A DNA stretch of 64,000 nt from contig JBBMNZ010000013.1 of assembly GCA_037954325.1 (NCBI GenBank), forward strand, positions 5,381,501-5,445,500, read 5' to 3'. Within the stretch, counting starts at the first letter, position 1, and every line of letters starts with the position of its first letter. This DNA is from Fistularia commersonii (lineage: Eukaryota > Chordata > Actinopteri > Syngnathiformes > Fistulariidae). The position numbers and the translations under genes are program-made. This document shows positions 24,551 to 38,146 of the stretch, piece after piece. The notes below the pieces were generated by a model, which saw nothing but the letters and a program-made list of their open reading frames with translations, did no database searches and was not told where the DNA came from.

Positions 24551-25031
24551 GTCGGGGAAAACACCTGGTTGACGGTAAATTGTCCGCCTAATAAGCCATA
24601 GCTATTGTTGGCCACAGCCACGCTATACAAGCCTGCAATACAACTACTGTTCCCGCTCAATTAAAGTTAAAAAAAAAACAGAATTCCCAGCAACCCTAAA
24701 ATCACACAAAACACACATCAACATAAACCCCAAAATTCCTGACTCACAACAATTTTATAAAATCGATAATAAAATATATATATAATTCAACCTACCTATC
24801 CGTATACTGGGTATATAGGTAAAAAATTGATTGATAATGACATACAACATCAAAATATACAGTATTGAGTTCAACCACGTTTTGTACCGCCATTCAAGAT
24901 AGCCATCTAAAACATTTTGTGAATGCTTCCCATATACGTTATTGTGTATTCTCTATATAGTTAATGATCTAGTGGATGTAATACAAAATGAATCGTAGTA
25001 TTTTGGAAGACAAGGCATTTTGACCTTCATT

Positions 25032-25072
<41 letters not shown>

Positions 25073-25839
25073 ATTGTGACAGCACTTATTATAGAGGGGT
25101 CATTTGCTTGCTAACCCTTAAAAGATTTGTGTTGGTAAAATATGCTTATATTCAACGGCAAAGAACAATCAAGTGTTGTAAAGGACATTTTAACAGAATA
25201 TTCTGCCAGAATGAAATAAAGCCTTTACAGGGTTTTGGAAACTAATGGCTTTAGAAATGTTTCTTTCAGAGCTTCACTGCTAAGTAAATAATTACTGGAA
25301 CCTCTGCTTTGGCCTTTCTAAGCTAAGTTACAGTACCAATTAATACCGACTTGCCTCTTTTATGAAACCTGGAAACACTCCTTTTTCACCCTTTTTGTCA
25401 AAGAATAAACAGCAGCAATCATGCTGCGTCTTTTCAAAAAAAAAAAAAGGTGGTGGATATCTTTTGAAAAAAAATAGGGATGGACTTTTCTCGTAAAGTT
25501 ACAGAATAAACAATGATAATGGAAGGAAAGTTTGGTCTGATCGTTTCTGAGGACAGCTACTACTCACCAGCGGAAGATAACAATTCATTTGGTTCAGGGC
25601 CTCTAGCTTTTTAATCGTACATTTCTTGTCAGGGAAAGATTTGTTTAAATATTCAGCGCCCATGGCAATGTCAAATAACAGAAGACCCTGATACGATTTT
25701 CTAAGGCTTTTCTAAAGAAATTAGTGCCTTAAAAAAATATTTCTTGGAAATGTTTCTTGGGGTTTAGTTTTGGGGGTTAGAGGATGAACTGTGGAACGGG
25801 GGGACGTGTCACCCCATAGAATCTTTCATATCCTCTAAC
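24551..25839. other. Unannotated AT-rich DNA with a TG microsatellite
   Basis: Contains a (GT)n tract of about 17 units at 25038-25071, which accounts for the poly-VC frame there, and an A-run at 25436-25448. No gene recognised. Confidence 0.5.
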
Positions 25840-26175
25840 TAGAAAATGCTAGTCATGGAGTGGGCATAATGAAGGGAGCTATGGACCATCTCTTGCACAT
25901 TAATGATTTCTGCCAAATGTGTATTCTCCAGATTATTCCTTATCACTACCAAGACACACACTGATGCCTGTATGGAGTAAATAAACACCAGCATCTGAAT
26001 GGATAGGGCAAAGCACAAACAAGACGGCTTTGTGTCCACTTTTGAAGTTTGGATCCTTAGGCTAAATGGAATTGACAGCCGTGCATAATCACCTGCAGTT
26101 TTCGCTGTCGGTGCTTTGGCTCTACTAGGAAACTGCCTAGTTGAGAACTGAATCAGTCCCAAAAGCCCCATTAAA
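25840..26175. other. Candidate conserved noncoding element
   Basis: A GC-balanced, non-repetitive segment with a 110-codon minus-strand frame (25839-26171) that shows no protein family features. Composition and complexity differ from the AT-rich flanks. The label is inference only. Confidence 0.2.
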
Positions 26176-27285
26176 CTCGGATGCTAAATTTGGTCCCGTG
26201 CTCCGACACTTTAGACGACACACAATGTAGTTATACATCTTCGCCAAATGAATTTGTAAACTACTCTTTCCTGTTGCCCATATTCGCAATAGAATGACCT
26301 CCAGTGATTCATCTACATTCTAAGTAACCAAACAGTTTGATTTGGTAAAATACCAAAATCATGCTTTTTAGTAAATGCACCGTCACAACCTTCAGCAAAA
26401 CTGTGAATCGGAAAGATATGTGATAATTTCTGTCTTTATTTTGTTTTGTTTAATTTATCTCAATGCACTGCTGATTGCATTTTCTCAAACCATGTATAAT
26501 GCAAATATTTTATGTTCAGGTAAACATTTTGAGACGTGATTGACTAATTGATGTTGGATGAAATGTTTGTTTTCCCACTTTCAACATCGAGGGGTTCCTA
26601 AAATCCAGCAATTAATGATTGATTGCATTCGGTATTTAATTCTGAGGTTTAGCGTCCTTAAACACAGACTGAAAATCAGATTTTGGGTTGGAAACTCTTT
26701 GTGGTAAAAATACTTCTCAGTAAGTCATTTTAAAAAAGAACCCTGAATAATCAACACATTGTGTTTCTGTGACCCTTAAAGATATTTTTTTGTAATGCAA
26801 AGATGGCTGCATTTAAAAAGCCCGACTGATACTTTAAAAACCAAAATGAAAAAAAAAAAAAAAAAATCAAATCAAATATAAATACATAAAAATACACCAA
26901 CATGTTGACGATGCACTATGCTCTTTGGTTTTATATTTGACTCTTGACCTGCTGAATTGATTTACATTTAAAAACATGAGAATGACACGGGCGTTCATGA
27001 AGCCACATTCAACCAGAATCCGCCTGTGCAAACACAAATGGAGATCCAAGGCCTCCTACAGAACAGCCACCTCTCAAGAGCAAAAGCCTCCATGGATGGC
27101 AGCCACAATACACCACAAGAAATTGGTCACAGATTTAGTGACCTAGCTGACAAAGGCGCCTGCTGCTCTGGAACAAATAGTGATCCAATTTTGGATTGTT
27201 TAGATTTTGTTCAGGACTTATATGGCTTAGGTTTTGGGCCGGACACAAGTGGCTTAATGTGGAGCATGCATACCAATTGTTGTCA
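26176..27285. other. Unannotated DNA
   Basis: No gene or element recognised. An A-run followed by AAATC repeats is at 26850-26880. The region 27030-27260 is more GC-balanced, but its 117-codon plus frame runs into the CA repeat and looks spurious. Confidence 0.45.
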
Positions 27286-27288
27286 CCC

Positions 27289-27319
<31 letters not shown>

Positions 27320-27338
27320 ACACGCACACACACACACA
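27286..27338. repeat. C-homopolymer followed by (CA)n microsatellite
   Basis: Twenty C in a row (27286-27305) run directly into about 16 CA units, with a single CG interruption. Confidence 0.97.
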
Positions 27339-27412
27339 TATACAGTTCTTATATTTTCTGCCATGTGTCCAATCTTTAATTAGAAAAAACTACTTAACCC
27401 TTATTTTTATAC

Positions 27413-27524
<112 letters not shown>

Positions 27525-30500
27525 AAGCAATTCGTAGGAACTACAAATTTATATACATAATATATATAATATAAACATAATGTTGGCACAGTGAGGTCCT
27601 CTTTGACACAATGTATTTCACTGAAAGTTGATTTTTTTTTTCCCTTTTGGAAAAGTATATTATCATTTGATGAAATTGTGTTTTATTAATAATTCTAATC
27701 TGATTGTAACCTCACAGTCCGCTCCTGTTAGATCCATCTTGTTTCATCCCTTTTCTATCAACGGTTCCATCTTTAAAAAAAACACATCAAGTTTTTTAGA
27801 ATCTCCTGCTGACACATTAACACAGACATCTCTGTAATGACTTCAAACTCAAACATCGAATCGTCACTTTGAGGAGATGAGTTTCTTGACTGCACAGGTG
27901 TCCAGCAGACTACCATCTATGACCGGGAGCTCCTGATCAACTGACCGGCTCAGCAGACTTTACGGCCAAGTCCTCTGGAATCGTAATACCACTTTCGGCC
28001 CCAATAAATTGTGTAGTGAGCTCCCGGTCCTGAACGCCAATCACAGACCAACGCGGTTGATGCAGTTGCCCAAAGCCTATTGCTGTCCTTTGGCCGATGA
28101 TGTCAATTTATTCGGTGATTCCCGACAGACTTTTCAAAGGGTAAAATAACAGTGAGTCGATACGTCTATGTTTATACAGCTGACGTATAATATGAGAGGT
28201 ATTTTTTTGTTTTTTTTTTCAGATTAACCTGAATCATGATGCCAAAAGTAGAGACAAATAATAGCTCATACTGGCTCAGCGAGCATCGGATCCTTAATTG
28301 CTTTACTCATCACATTCAGTTATACATACAGCACCAGCAAAATTCACAACCCTTCAGCAGGTAAGGAGGAGTCGGAACCGAAGCGAGAATGTTCAGTTTT
28401 CAGTTTTCAGTTCAAAGTATGACTGGTCCAACCCCCGTGCCACGCCGCACCCAGCTTTGGCGTCTGCGATACTGCAAACAGAACTGAAAGCGCATGAGGA
28501 TCAGTTAAACAGTGGAAAGCAGCTATAATCTCTGTCCTTTTTCCATGTATAGGTTATTTTCCGCATCAAAATGATGCAATATATGCCTGAAAAATAAAAT
28601 AACCTTTTTTTTTTTCCCAGGAAAAAAAGACTTCCCTCTTTATATCCATGGTTGTATACATCTTTTAAGTCCAAATGTTTTTTTTTTCTCTTTACCCCAC
28701 CTCACTAAAGAGCCCTTCTGAGAAATAACATAGGCCATTCTAATCAATACTGATATGTAGCCCCTGCCTAGTCAATTGTTTAACGTGAATTAATAGCGCT
28801 TGCAAATACTGTATCACCATGCAGTGGAGAAGAAAAAAAAATCAGGAAAGCCACTCAGCGTACCACAAACTGCTGAAATCGTACAATAGAAAGTTTAGAT
28901 TAGGAGCTTAACAATTTGAAATTACATATTGATTTTAGAAACACACATGTGATTCTTCATTGACACAAGAAAATACAATTTCATGATGATGCTAAAAGGT
29001 GAAATTTGGACATTCATTTTAAATCAGCCATGAGTTCCCTGAGCGCTAATCAGGCTCAACATGGAGAACATCCTTTTAAAGGATTATTCTCATTACGGCT
29101 AACAGATGAAAAAAGGCAGGTTGTCACTCGGTACCTTTGAGACATGTGACCTTTAAGTAACACAACAGTTTGCAAATATACGCAAAAAAACAACACATAT
29201 GAACATTTCGGTGAGCATATACAGTATAATTGCTCCTGAAAACGTACACACATATGGTCACATGCTGATGTAGCAACTTGAACTCACCTGCAACAATTTT
29301 TCCCAGACAACTACACAGTTTCTCTCTCTTTATTTCATTATTCTATTGGATGAGGATTCATAAAGCTGCTGTGGGGCATTGCTAAACCTCAATTTAACAC
29401 CCCCATACATGCCTACGGCAATTATCTCAAGGTTTATTTCACTTAAGTAGCCCAGCACAGGGAATAAATGATTCAGCTCATTCAGCAGTAGTTATGAGGT
29501 TTAAAAGGAGCAAGTAAAACAAAACAATTTGTTCATTTCACCTGATCAACAAATAGGTGGTTTGTTGAGCTGTGTCAAAAACATCAAATTGTTTTGAATT
29601 GAATGGAGCTCAGCTCCTTTAAATAAAATGTATTTTAGTCCAATTTATGTAGTTGTTGCTGACATCAGCTCTCATACAGTTTTCATCACGGTGTGACCCA
29701 CTCCTCCCAGGTGGCTCCTACTCTCTGTGTGCAGAAAGTGTATAACATTCCCCAGAACTGAACTGAGGTTACTGCAAAAGAAATGAGATTGTTGACTGTA
29801 TGATTGTTTTGGTTATATTGTGATTCAAAGACAAACGCTGCAACGCTGTACCTATTAATGTATTTTTGTATTTATTCACATATTTATCAACATTAAAATC
29901 AGAGCTAGCGGTTTGTGAATGTAGAGCATTTCCATACAGTATGTAGGGGGCGGATGAAAAGTACATGGCGTATCATTAGTCACAATTCCACCAGTTTGAA
30001 AATAAATCATTGAAAATAGAGTGATAAATGTTGGAACAGAAAACAGGAGTTTTAGTGATATGATGTATTTACAAAAGTGGGATTTTTTTTCATTTTTCAG
30101 AGACATAAGTTTGCTGTCTGTTCTATTGCACAAAGTGAGAAACACAACACAGGGGCCCTACAACAATTCCATGGGACATTTTTTTTATTTTTTTTTATTC
30201 TGAGATATATTTGATTTGTTACGCGAGACAGAATTATTTTACGACAGACTTTAAATTTGTGTCCCTTTCGGAGACACAGAAGTCGGTGACATTTTTTTGC
30301 GTTCTGCTCCTCCTATGAGCTCCTCATTCTGCTCATTCTAACGTGACGAATTGCAGCATTCTACACCTTTATCATTCTTTCTCGTATTTCAAAGGTTTGT
30401 GAGGGTTTGACAATGATTGAAAATGATGACTGGTAATTTTTGAATTGATCTGATGGATTCAGTTTGAACGTTAGACGTTTTGTCGGAGAGACAGAGAAAA

Positions 30501-31104
30501 AAAGAGTGTGGGGAAAAAAAGGGTTTTCTTCATTGATTCAGGATCTGCCCAAAATAGTTGCAGCTGCAAAGTTTTTGTAAAGATCTAAGTCAGATCTAAG
30601 TTTGTTTCAGGTTTCGGCAAAGATTGTTTTATTTTTTATTTATTTTTTTTAAAGCTTTTATATCAGGCATTGGAGTTGAGTATTTATATCATGGTTAGAT
30701 AGCTGCATGAATTACTTACTTTGTGATTTCCTGCTAATGTATGGTTTAACATGGGAATATGGAATACAGAAAATTCATCAGAGATGAAATGCCATTCTAG
30801 CATTTTAACACGAACTGAAGTTTATAGCGGTAAATAAAGAATATGTAAATGAGTTTTATTTCTGCAGCAGCAAAGGGTGATTCGATCAGCCAATGTTGTC
30901 ATTTGATATTTGATATTTTGGATCTTTGCATTCGCAAAATAGAAATGCAGACAGTAAAACAAGATATTAGTTTTTTTTTCTAAAAGTTTTCTTTGAGAAT
31001 TTGTAACAAACTTAAGCATTTATTATCTGCCCCATTTTCCCTACTTTCAGGATCTGCTAATGGTTTTTCAATGTGAGATAAAAAAAAAAAATTGCAGAAC
31101 ACAA
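27525..31104. other. Unannotated DNA with one notable inverted repeat
   Basis: No gene recognised. Between 27880 and 28140 the sequence is GC-balanced and holds a perfect 12-bp inverted repeat, GACCGGGAGCTC at 27921-27932 and GAGCTCCCGGTC at 28018-28029. Poly-T tracts occur at 28209-28219 and 28603-28616. Confidence 0.5.
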
Positions 31105-31215
31105 GCTGTGCAATTTTTGTCGAAATCTTCTTCTCCTAGCAACTGGACTTGATTTTCTTCCCTTGAAGACTTTTCACCTCTCATCCGTGAGACTTCTTCA
31201 GTTTGAATGGACTGT
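31105..31215. mobile_element. Fragment of a common fish interspersed repeat (class not assigned)
   Basis: The stretch around CAACTGGACTTG and CTTGAAGACTTTTCACCTCTC..TGAGACTTCTTCAG matches a motif seen very often in fish genomes (usual form GACGTTTCGCCTCTCATCC). I recognise the motif but not which retroelement carries it. Borders are approximate. Confidence 0.5.
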
Positions 31216-32330
31216 GCCGAGTTTCTGAATATAACCAAGCCATGCCGGTAACTACATTGGCTTGGCCACAAGAAGCAGGGGAAGAAAGAGAAATAAAAAT
31301 AGAGTTGGCTGGCCTGTAATTGTCGATATGAATGTACAACTAAATAGCGGGATTTCTGGGATCATTAAATGACCTTGAAATAACACAAGGTCTCAAATAA
31401 TGCTGTCATACCATGAATGCCAATACATTGTATGTTTAGGAAGTAGTCTAAAAGGACTTTGTTGTGTAAAAACAGTGAATTGTCGCAGTTTTCTATTCTG
31501 TGGTCACATCATGATGACAACCAGCTTTATGTGAGGGACTTTTCAATTCTGCCTGCAGTTTTAGTACAAAGCTACAAAAAGTTTTCCAAACTGGGATTAT
31601 GTTTTTTTTTTTTTTTTATAGGTATATTCATTAAAGATTTCAACATGATTCTTTGATTATAACTAGAAAAATATCCCCTCTGTCTCCTCAGGTGACTATT
31701 GTCATCTCAGCAGATATTGTTGGGTTCGGTAGGGTTTATGTAATTATGCGGTTCGCTTCTTAGCCCAGATGAGTATTCATGCATATCTGGGTTTTTTTCT
31801 TGTCTCATTCCTGATTATGTAACATCAAATCCATTAAAGTTTAACAGTGAAATGAAGCATTCTTAAAAAAGGCCAAGAGTCATTTCATCTTCTATCACAT
31901 TTAACTTTTTCTCCAAGCTATTCCATCTTTGAAACAAATATGGTGTAATTTGGTATTGTGGTTTCTAGATTATTTAAATCTGAAAATACTACTCTGCATA
32001 GCGGGGACAATCTAGAGTAAAATTGAAGATTGGTTATATTTTTAATTAAATATGGGAAAGACAATGCGTGCTTGCCTTTCCAATAACATTTTGAAGGACC
32101 AAGCAAATGTGTATGTATTGTCAGCGTCCTCCATGTATTATATTCACATGATTTCTGGGTCTAATAGAATTTTGATTTGGTCGACCATAAAAATAAAAAG
32201 GCATGAGGAGTGTTTTATATTTCGGACATATTTGAGAAAATGGATTTCATTATCAGCTCTGACTTGACATTTAAATACTTCTTGATGGGATGTAAATTTC
32301 AAAGTCTTTTTCGAAATTGACTGAAGGTTG
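31216..32330. other. Unannotated AT-rich DNA
   Basis: No gene or element recognised. A T-run lies at 31603-31617. Confidence 0.5.
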
Positions 32331-32600
32331 TTTCAAGATTCAAGATTCAAAGCGTTTATTGTCACATGCACAGTGTAGAAACATGTTTCCCTGCATCAAC
32401 CATATGCATATGAAAATTCCAATATCATGATATAAGATAGTGTTAAAAAAGGGCATGGCTTATATCTGGATGTGCAAGTTAAAACAAAGACAGTTAAGCT
32501 AAAATGTTTTGGGTTTTTTTGCAGAAAAAATAGACAGATAAAATATGATTAAATAGAACAGCACATTGAAATCTGTGTTCCATGATAACAGACTGAATTA
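32331..32600 (-). mobile_element. LINE 3' end (L2/Rex-like), minus orientation
   Basis: Tandem TTCAAGA units (32333-32349) followed by GCGTTTATTGTCACATGCACAGT form, on the minus strand, the terminal CACTGTGCATGTGACAATAAACGC plus microsatellite of a fish non-LTR retrotransposon. The tail is clear; how far the 3' UTR extends to the right is a guess. Confidence 0.55.
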
Positions 32601-34719
32601 AAATTATATAAAGATGCATTCTGTGTGGTCTAATAAAGCTGTTCTGAATTTACCTATAGGAAAATATGACCTCAAGGATCTGTTATTTCTGCGTGGAGGA
32701 CATAAACCAGGCTTATTTAGATAAATAATACACACAGAATTCAAAATTTAAACTATGGCTGAAGTGAGACTAAAACCATAACACATTACATATTAAAAAC
32801 TCAACCAATCAAAGTAATAAAAAGTCTTTTTGTTTTGTTTATTTTAATCTGAATTGGTAAACATTGACAAAATGTCAAGCCACAAAGGTTAGGGTCAGAA
32901 AAACTAACATAAAAAATGAAAACATTTCCAAACCCAGCTTTTTTAAAGCATTACGGTGACAAAGTCACTGTTTGTTGAGTCAGCAGAGAACAAAATAGAA
33001 GAAGAGGTAAAACAGTTGATAAGGACGGTGATGTTGGGTACTCTGAGAGCAAACTGAAAATAGAAAGAGAACGGTAGGAGCAAGACCAGAGAACAGATGG
33101 GGTGTAACAAAGTAAAGAGAGAGACTATTTATTGAAAGGGACCATAAAGTGACGTAGAGGTCTAAGAAAGTGTGTGATATTCCCTCAGCGTCAGACTGAC
33201 CTTCACCTGTTCCACATAAACCCTGAAACCAAGACCCAAGGTGAATGAACTGTTCCCTTAGCTGTCTTTGCTCACACTGCGGTAATTGTAATAAAATCGG
33301 CTTGGCTGTCTGGACGTGGAAGCGAGTAAGGATGTGCAGAATCTGTCCTCTCCGTATTATTTAAGATGGCAGCGTTATTTCCAATTCTCCCTCTATATAT
33401 ATAACAATCACAATATATGCCGTGTAATTGAAATAAGGTAATTGTGGTTTTCCCAGATCGAGCAAAAAAATGTCCTCCAGCAATAAACAATAAATATGAA
33501 ATTTTTAATAAAATAAAAGAATCAAAATTTGAAAAAAATTGTCAGTGAAATGAATTCTGGAAATAGATACAATAAATAAATGAAAGAATGACTTTGTATA
33601 AGTCATAAAATGCATGTATGCATGTATTGTCTTTACTGCTTAATTCTCTGCTTCTGTTAAACATTCTTGCAGGATAAACAAGATATTCCTAAATTTTTCA
33701 GCTGGCAAACAACAATTTTGAACAACAATTATAAAGCATGTCTTCAATTTGGGGATTTTTGGGCTTTTTTTCCTGGGATGTTACACTGGGTGATTGAAAT
33801 CCGACATCCCCAGTGGGGGAGTTTGGCTTATCTCATCCTTTCAAAGTTTAAATGAAACTCATCCTATATCGCACACCAAACTTAAAGACCTGAGACAAGT
33901 AGCACCAACTAATTTACTTCAACAAAACCGACCAAAAGTATAATTTAGTCCAACCACTTTTGATATTCTCTTCCATTCAAATCCAGGCTTATTTTCTCCT
34001 CCTTTTTTTGTGTGTGTGTTGTTGTCTCATCAATGTCAGCAAACTTACACATTTACCGCCTTTACTTACTTTATCTCCCCCCAAAATACTTTCCACAATG
34101 TTATGTATATTGATCTCTTTTTTTCATCTGTAAAAAATGGCCTAAAGGATAATAATTTGTTGATTTTTCTGTCCCTTCAATTCTATTCAACATCATAATT
34201 ATCAATATCAACACTGTATTAAGTTTTGAAATTGTTGCACTTCAGTCTCTGTCTTAATGCTGTCATTCACTTTGTCATTATCCTTATAATGATGTTTATC
34301 AGGGCTTCTGCATTGTTTACTCTTTGCTCAATATGGAGATATACATTATAATTGTGATATTCCACAATCATGGGACAAAATAGGTAACATAAATTAAACA
34401 AATAGCCAAATGAATAAGTCAAAGGGGAGGGAAAGAAAAAACTTTTTTTTTTTTTAAATAGTTTCTCCTTCTGGCTTGATTTCATCATATAAAGGCGATA
34501 ACTTGAAAATATTGTCCTGTAATGCTTAAATGACAGTTACTGTTGGATGCAGCATTTATACACTGGCTAGTGCTATAGGGATACAAATTGTTTGTAAATC
34601 ACACATGAACCAAGTTGTAGTTTTTAAATAAAGAATAACCTAAATAAAGAATAAAGAAGAATTACCTAAATATTTTGCTTTTTGGTGACGCAATCACGCA
34701 ATCTGTAATCCGTCTTTGA
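32601..34719. other. Unannotated AT-rich DNA
   Basis: No gene recognised. A purine-biased stretch at 32985-33125 and an A/T-run at 34435-34455 are the only visible structure. Confidence 0.5.
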
Positions 34720-34995
34720 CTCAGTCAAATTAAGAATAAGAATAATAATAAGAACAACTATATTTATCCTGAAGGAAATTGTTGTGCCAGAGTTACAAAA
34801 AATATATAGTAATAATAAATAATAGTATAAACAGTTTAAAAAAAAAAAAAAAAAGGGGGAGAATAAAGTGTCTTAAGTAACAAGTGAAAACTATAAAGTG
34901 TCTTCAGGTCTTAAGTACCAAGTGAAAGATAAGGAGTGCACAAGAGTATGAAAAAATATTGTACATATTGTACAAGTTAACATAGTTTTTAATCA
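34720..34995 (-). mobile_element. LINE 3' UTR and tail (L2/Rex1-like), minus orientation
   Basis: AAGAATAAGAATAATAATAAG followed by AACTATATTTATCCTGAAGG is the inverse of the tail seen at 19245-19312. To its right the sequence contains GTGCACAAGAGTATG and ATTGTACATATTGTAC segments typical of the 3' UTR of these LINEs. Inside it, a 20-nt unit starting GTCTTAAGTA is duplicated at 34869-34888 and 34908-34927 with one mismatch. An A-run at 34838-34854 interrupts it. The right border is approximate. Confidence 0.65.
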
Positions 34996-36109
34996 CAGGC
35001 CAAATCCAAGAATTGTAGTATCTTTAAATAGTCGTTCTACAGCACATGTTGGTGTGTGACATGATGCCAGTAGGTGGTGTGTGCTTGTATTAAACTTAAT
35101 TTAACAGACATGGGGAGGATAGGTTTGTATTAGTCGCTTAACAACTACAAAGGGCTGGGTTTTAAATGGTATTTGTTAAGGAGATGTGCTGAGCAAAGAG
35201 TGGCTTATTTGCTTTTGCATTGGCTAATTAAGATTTGGAAAGGGGGAAAAAAAAAAAGTAGAAGAGGAAGCACGCACAAAAGAGGAGGGGGTGGGGGGGG
35301 TAAAAAAGAGATGTATGTCTGTTTCCATTTTGAATTTTACTGCAGGGGAGAAATTACAGTTGACTCCTCCTCTCTAGTGGAAAAGTAAACTCTTATGTGG
35401 TAATAAATAAATAAAGGAAACAGCAGCTTTGAAACGGATGCCGTTCTCTTCATTAATCCCATAAAACACTTTGAGTTTGCGTTCCTTTTGAACCATCTTA
35501 CTCTTTGAGCCCTAAATGATAATGTGTTTGTCTGACAGATGGTTTATCATATGTGACATTTATTATTATGACCTTCTATTATATAGCCACTGTCTATAGT
35601 TATATGTTTGTCTTTTCTTCTGTATGTAGCAGGTTTGCTTTGCTCTTGGTACCGCACGCATCACAAAGATGGTTTTTACAGCATTTAATACACTTTCTCT
35701 CTTTTTTTTATTTGAGAAAGCCTTCTGATCAGCGGTGTTAAATGGATTGCTGCTTAAAAAGGCATTTCTCTCCGCCGCAGCTCCTTCCTCTTATTCGTGA
35801 AATGTTCATGATTCTATTGAACGGACTGAACAAGATAGAAGTTATGGCTTTCAGAGACCACTAACTTGACCTTGGATAACTTTGTCCTGTGTGAGTCAAT
35901 ATAATTGACTGTCAGATTGAACCTGAAAATGGTATATAAGTAAAAATGTATTTGCTTGCCCTCACAACTATCACTTGATGAATATATTTTCCCTGAAATA
36001 AAACTCATGAGTTCACGTCAGGTGGATATAGGTCCTGCTTGCATACATACATGCATGCATGTGCTCTTTTTAACAGCTTAGGTAATGAAGATATATGCTC
36101 CATCCTTTT
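34996..36109. other. Unannotated AT-rich DNA
   Basis: No gene recognised. A G-rich low-complexity patch lies at 35238-35300. The sequence GCCAGTAGGTGGTG at 35066-35079 fits the CTCF core with one mismatch. Confidence 0.45.
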
Positions 36110-37400
36110 GGTCAATAAGACACATGTCAGGGATTTCTTGCCTGGGGACGGAGCAACAAAATTCAAGCCCGAGCTGCGGGGAAGTCTTAAAACTGTAACA
36201 ATACACAATGAAGTAGGTGGGTCGCCAGAGGCAAAGGTAAAACAGACTAGAGATACGATTACAACAGAAGGGGGAAAAGGGAGGGAAGGGAGATGTAGGG
36301 GTGTCAAGGCAGAATTACTCCTCATTACAGGGCAGTGAGAAGCCACTAAATCAAACGCCACTGCAGCCTTTCTACAACTTTCCTCTCATCATCAGTCAAA
36401 AGTCCACCCTGTATAACATGCTTTGTGTTCTGGAGCTTGACTGCCTCCAGACCTGTAATAATAGAAACATGTCCCATTGCGCTCTGCTCAACAAGGTCGC
36501 CTTCTGCGCGTCCCATCGGAGCTGTATTGTCCTGTCGGTGAGGGACCGAACAACCCGGGGAAGGGGATGGTGTTTCCTTTTCATGGTCAACAGAAGGTCA
36601 ATTGATGATATCGATGCCCGATTTTCCAAACCCATCAAAGTGTTGTCACAGGTTTGATGCCTGACTGGTTCACACACACCATCGGCTAAGCAGGTGATGT
36701 CCTGCCACCATCATTTCACAAATGGCATGTTGCTGCACCTTGACATTGTCGTGGTCGCAGGGTGAAAAACGATGTCGCACTTCATTAGGTCCCTGCTGGT
36801 GGAGAGCTTCTCGTCCCATTAGATGCCGCGGTGGGTCGTACCATGTTACTGCAAGCCCCATTGCCATTTATTTCACAATCGGCCGGATGAAACGGTTCAT
36901 ATTAACAATCTGTTCCTTGATATGTTTTTTTTTCTCTCTCTCACATTTTTCTCTCCTCCTCAGTTTCCCACAAAATATCTTCACTCTTTTGTCCTTTTTT
37001 TTTTTTTTTTTTTTTTTCGATGTTTCTCTGCTTCGCCATCCTTCCAACCCTCTCTGCATCAGCAGCAAAACATTTTCAGACTCATTTGTTATGTCAGGTC
37101 ACGTTTCAGGACGCAATTAATGAAGGGAATCCTGTGGACAGGTAATTTGAATCATCAGCTCCATTTGTTATTTACAATTGTCAATTTATGCCACCCTGAA
37201 CAGCCCTTGTGTCAGCTCTCTCCCTGTTGGTTGCCAATTACTCTTCAGCCCACCTTGCTGACCTCCTGGCAGGGAAAAAGAGGGGCAAATGAGACAAGCG
37301 AGATCCCAATGAGATGTTTAACATCCCAGCCATCTGCCACCTGCATTCATGCCTCCCCAACCAGAGCTGAAAGACAGAAAGTCTGCAAGAGACCAACAAA
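36110..37400. other. Candidate conserved noncoding region (GC-balanced island)
   Basis: About 1.3 kb that is markedly less AT-rich than its neighbours, broken by a T-run at 36996-37017. Long frames stay open on both strands (118 and 132 codons, and 235 codons at 36823-37530). They overlap one another, cross the T-run and lack any family pattern, so they look like consequences of few stop codons in GC-richer DNA. It could be a cluster of enhancers or conserved elements; only alignment can tell. Confidence 0.3.
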
Positions 37401-38146
37401 CAATAAAAGAGTGAAAGACGTGACAAAACAAAAAAAAAAAATTATATCACAAGGGAACTCAAGGAATGAAGCACAACCCACATCAGTTGACATTTTGCGG
37501 GGGTGGGGGCTCTTTCGGCTCCTTAAGTAAATAACATTTAGTCATTTCTGATCTCAGATTGTAAGAATTGTAATAACAAGTCATCCTGAATCCTGTAAGA
37601 CTCGGTTTTTATCTGGCGAGAATGTCCATGTTTGTGTCTTGACAATACCTGATTCATATTCACAACAGCAGATCGTACGAGCGCTAAGGGAAGTCTCAGC
37701 AACTGCTATATCAGTCTGGAGGAAACACAATTGATAGAAGAAGCCAATTCCCAGCAAATCCAATGTTTTTCTTAGATGTTTTCGACTGTGAAAACTGTAA
37801 AAATATTTTTTTAGAAAATATTTCACAGTAATTATTATGACTGATTTAACTAAAGCTTCCAAAGTTAAAGATTCCCCTATTTATAGTATATAATACGGCA
37901 AACACATTTGAAATGGTCAGACAGGGTGGTTACTTAATTATTATTCAGTTTGTCAATAATGCAGTAATGGTGCCTCATGAGTATATTAAAGTTCATATCA
38001 ACCAATCTTACATATACAGGTATAAATACAGTATTTATATATATATCTATAGATTATTTGGAGTTTCTGGACACGGCGTGACCTTGTGCTGATACTTGAA
38101 CTCGTGCTGATTCTGAAAACGATAGTCACTACATTAAATACCCTAT
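37401..38146. other. Unannotated DNA upstream of the orphan ORF
   Basis: No exon or promoter signature recognised. It becomes AT-rich towards 38030-38050, with TATATATATC low complexity. Confidence 0.45.

Noticed and set aside
36823..37530. 235-codon plus-strand open frame, the longest in the window
   Set aside because: It runs through a pyrimidine/T-run that gives long stretches of F and S, overlaps other open frames on both strands, and shows no domain. More likely a by-product of composition.
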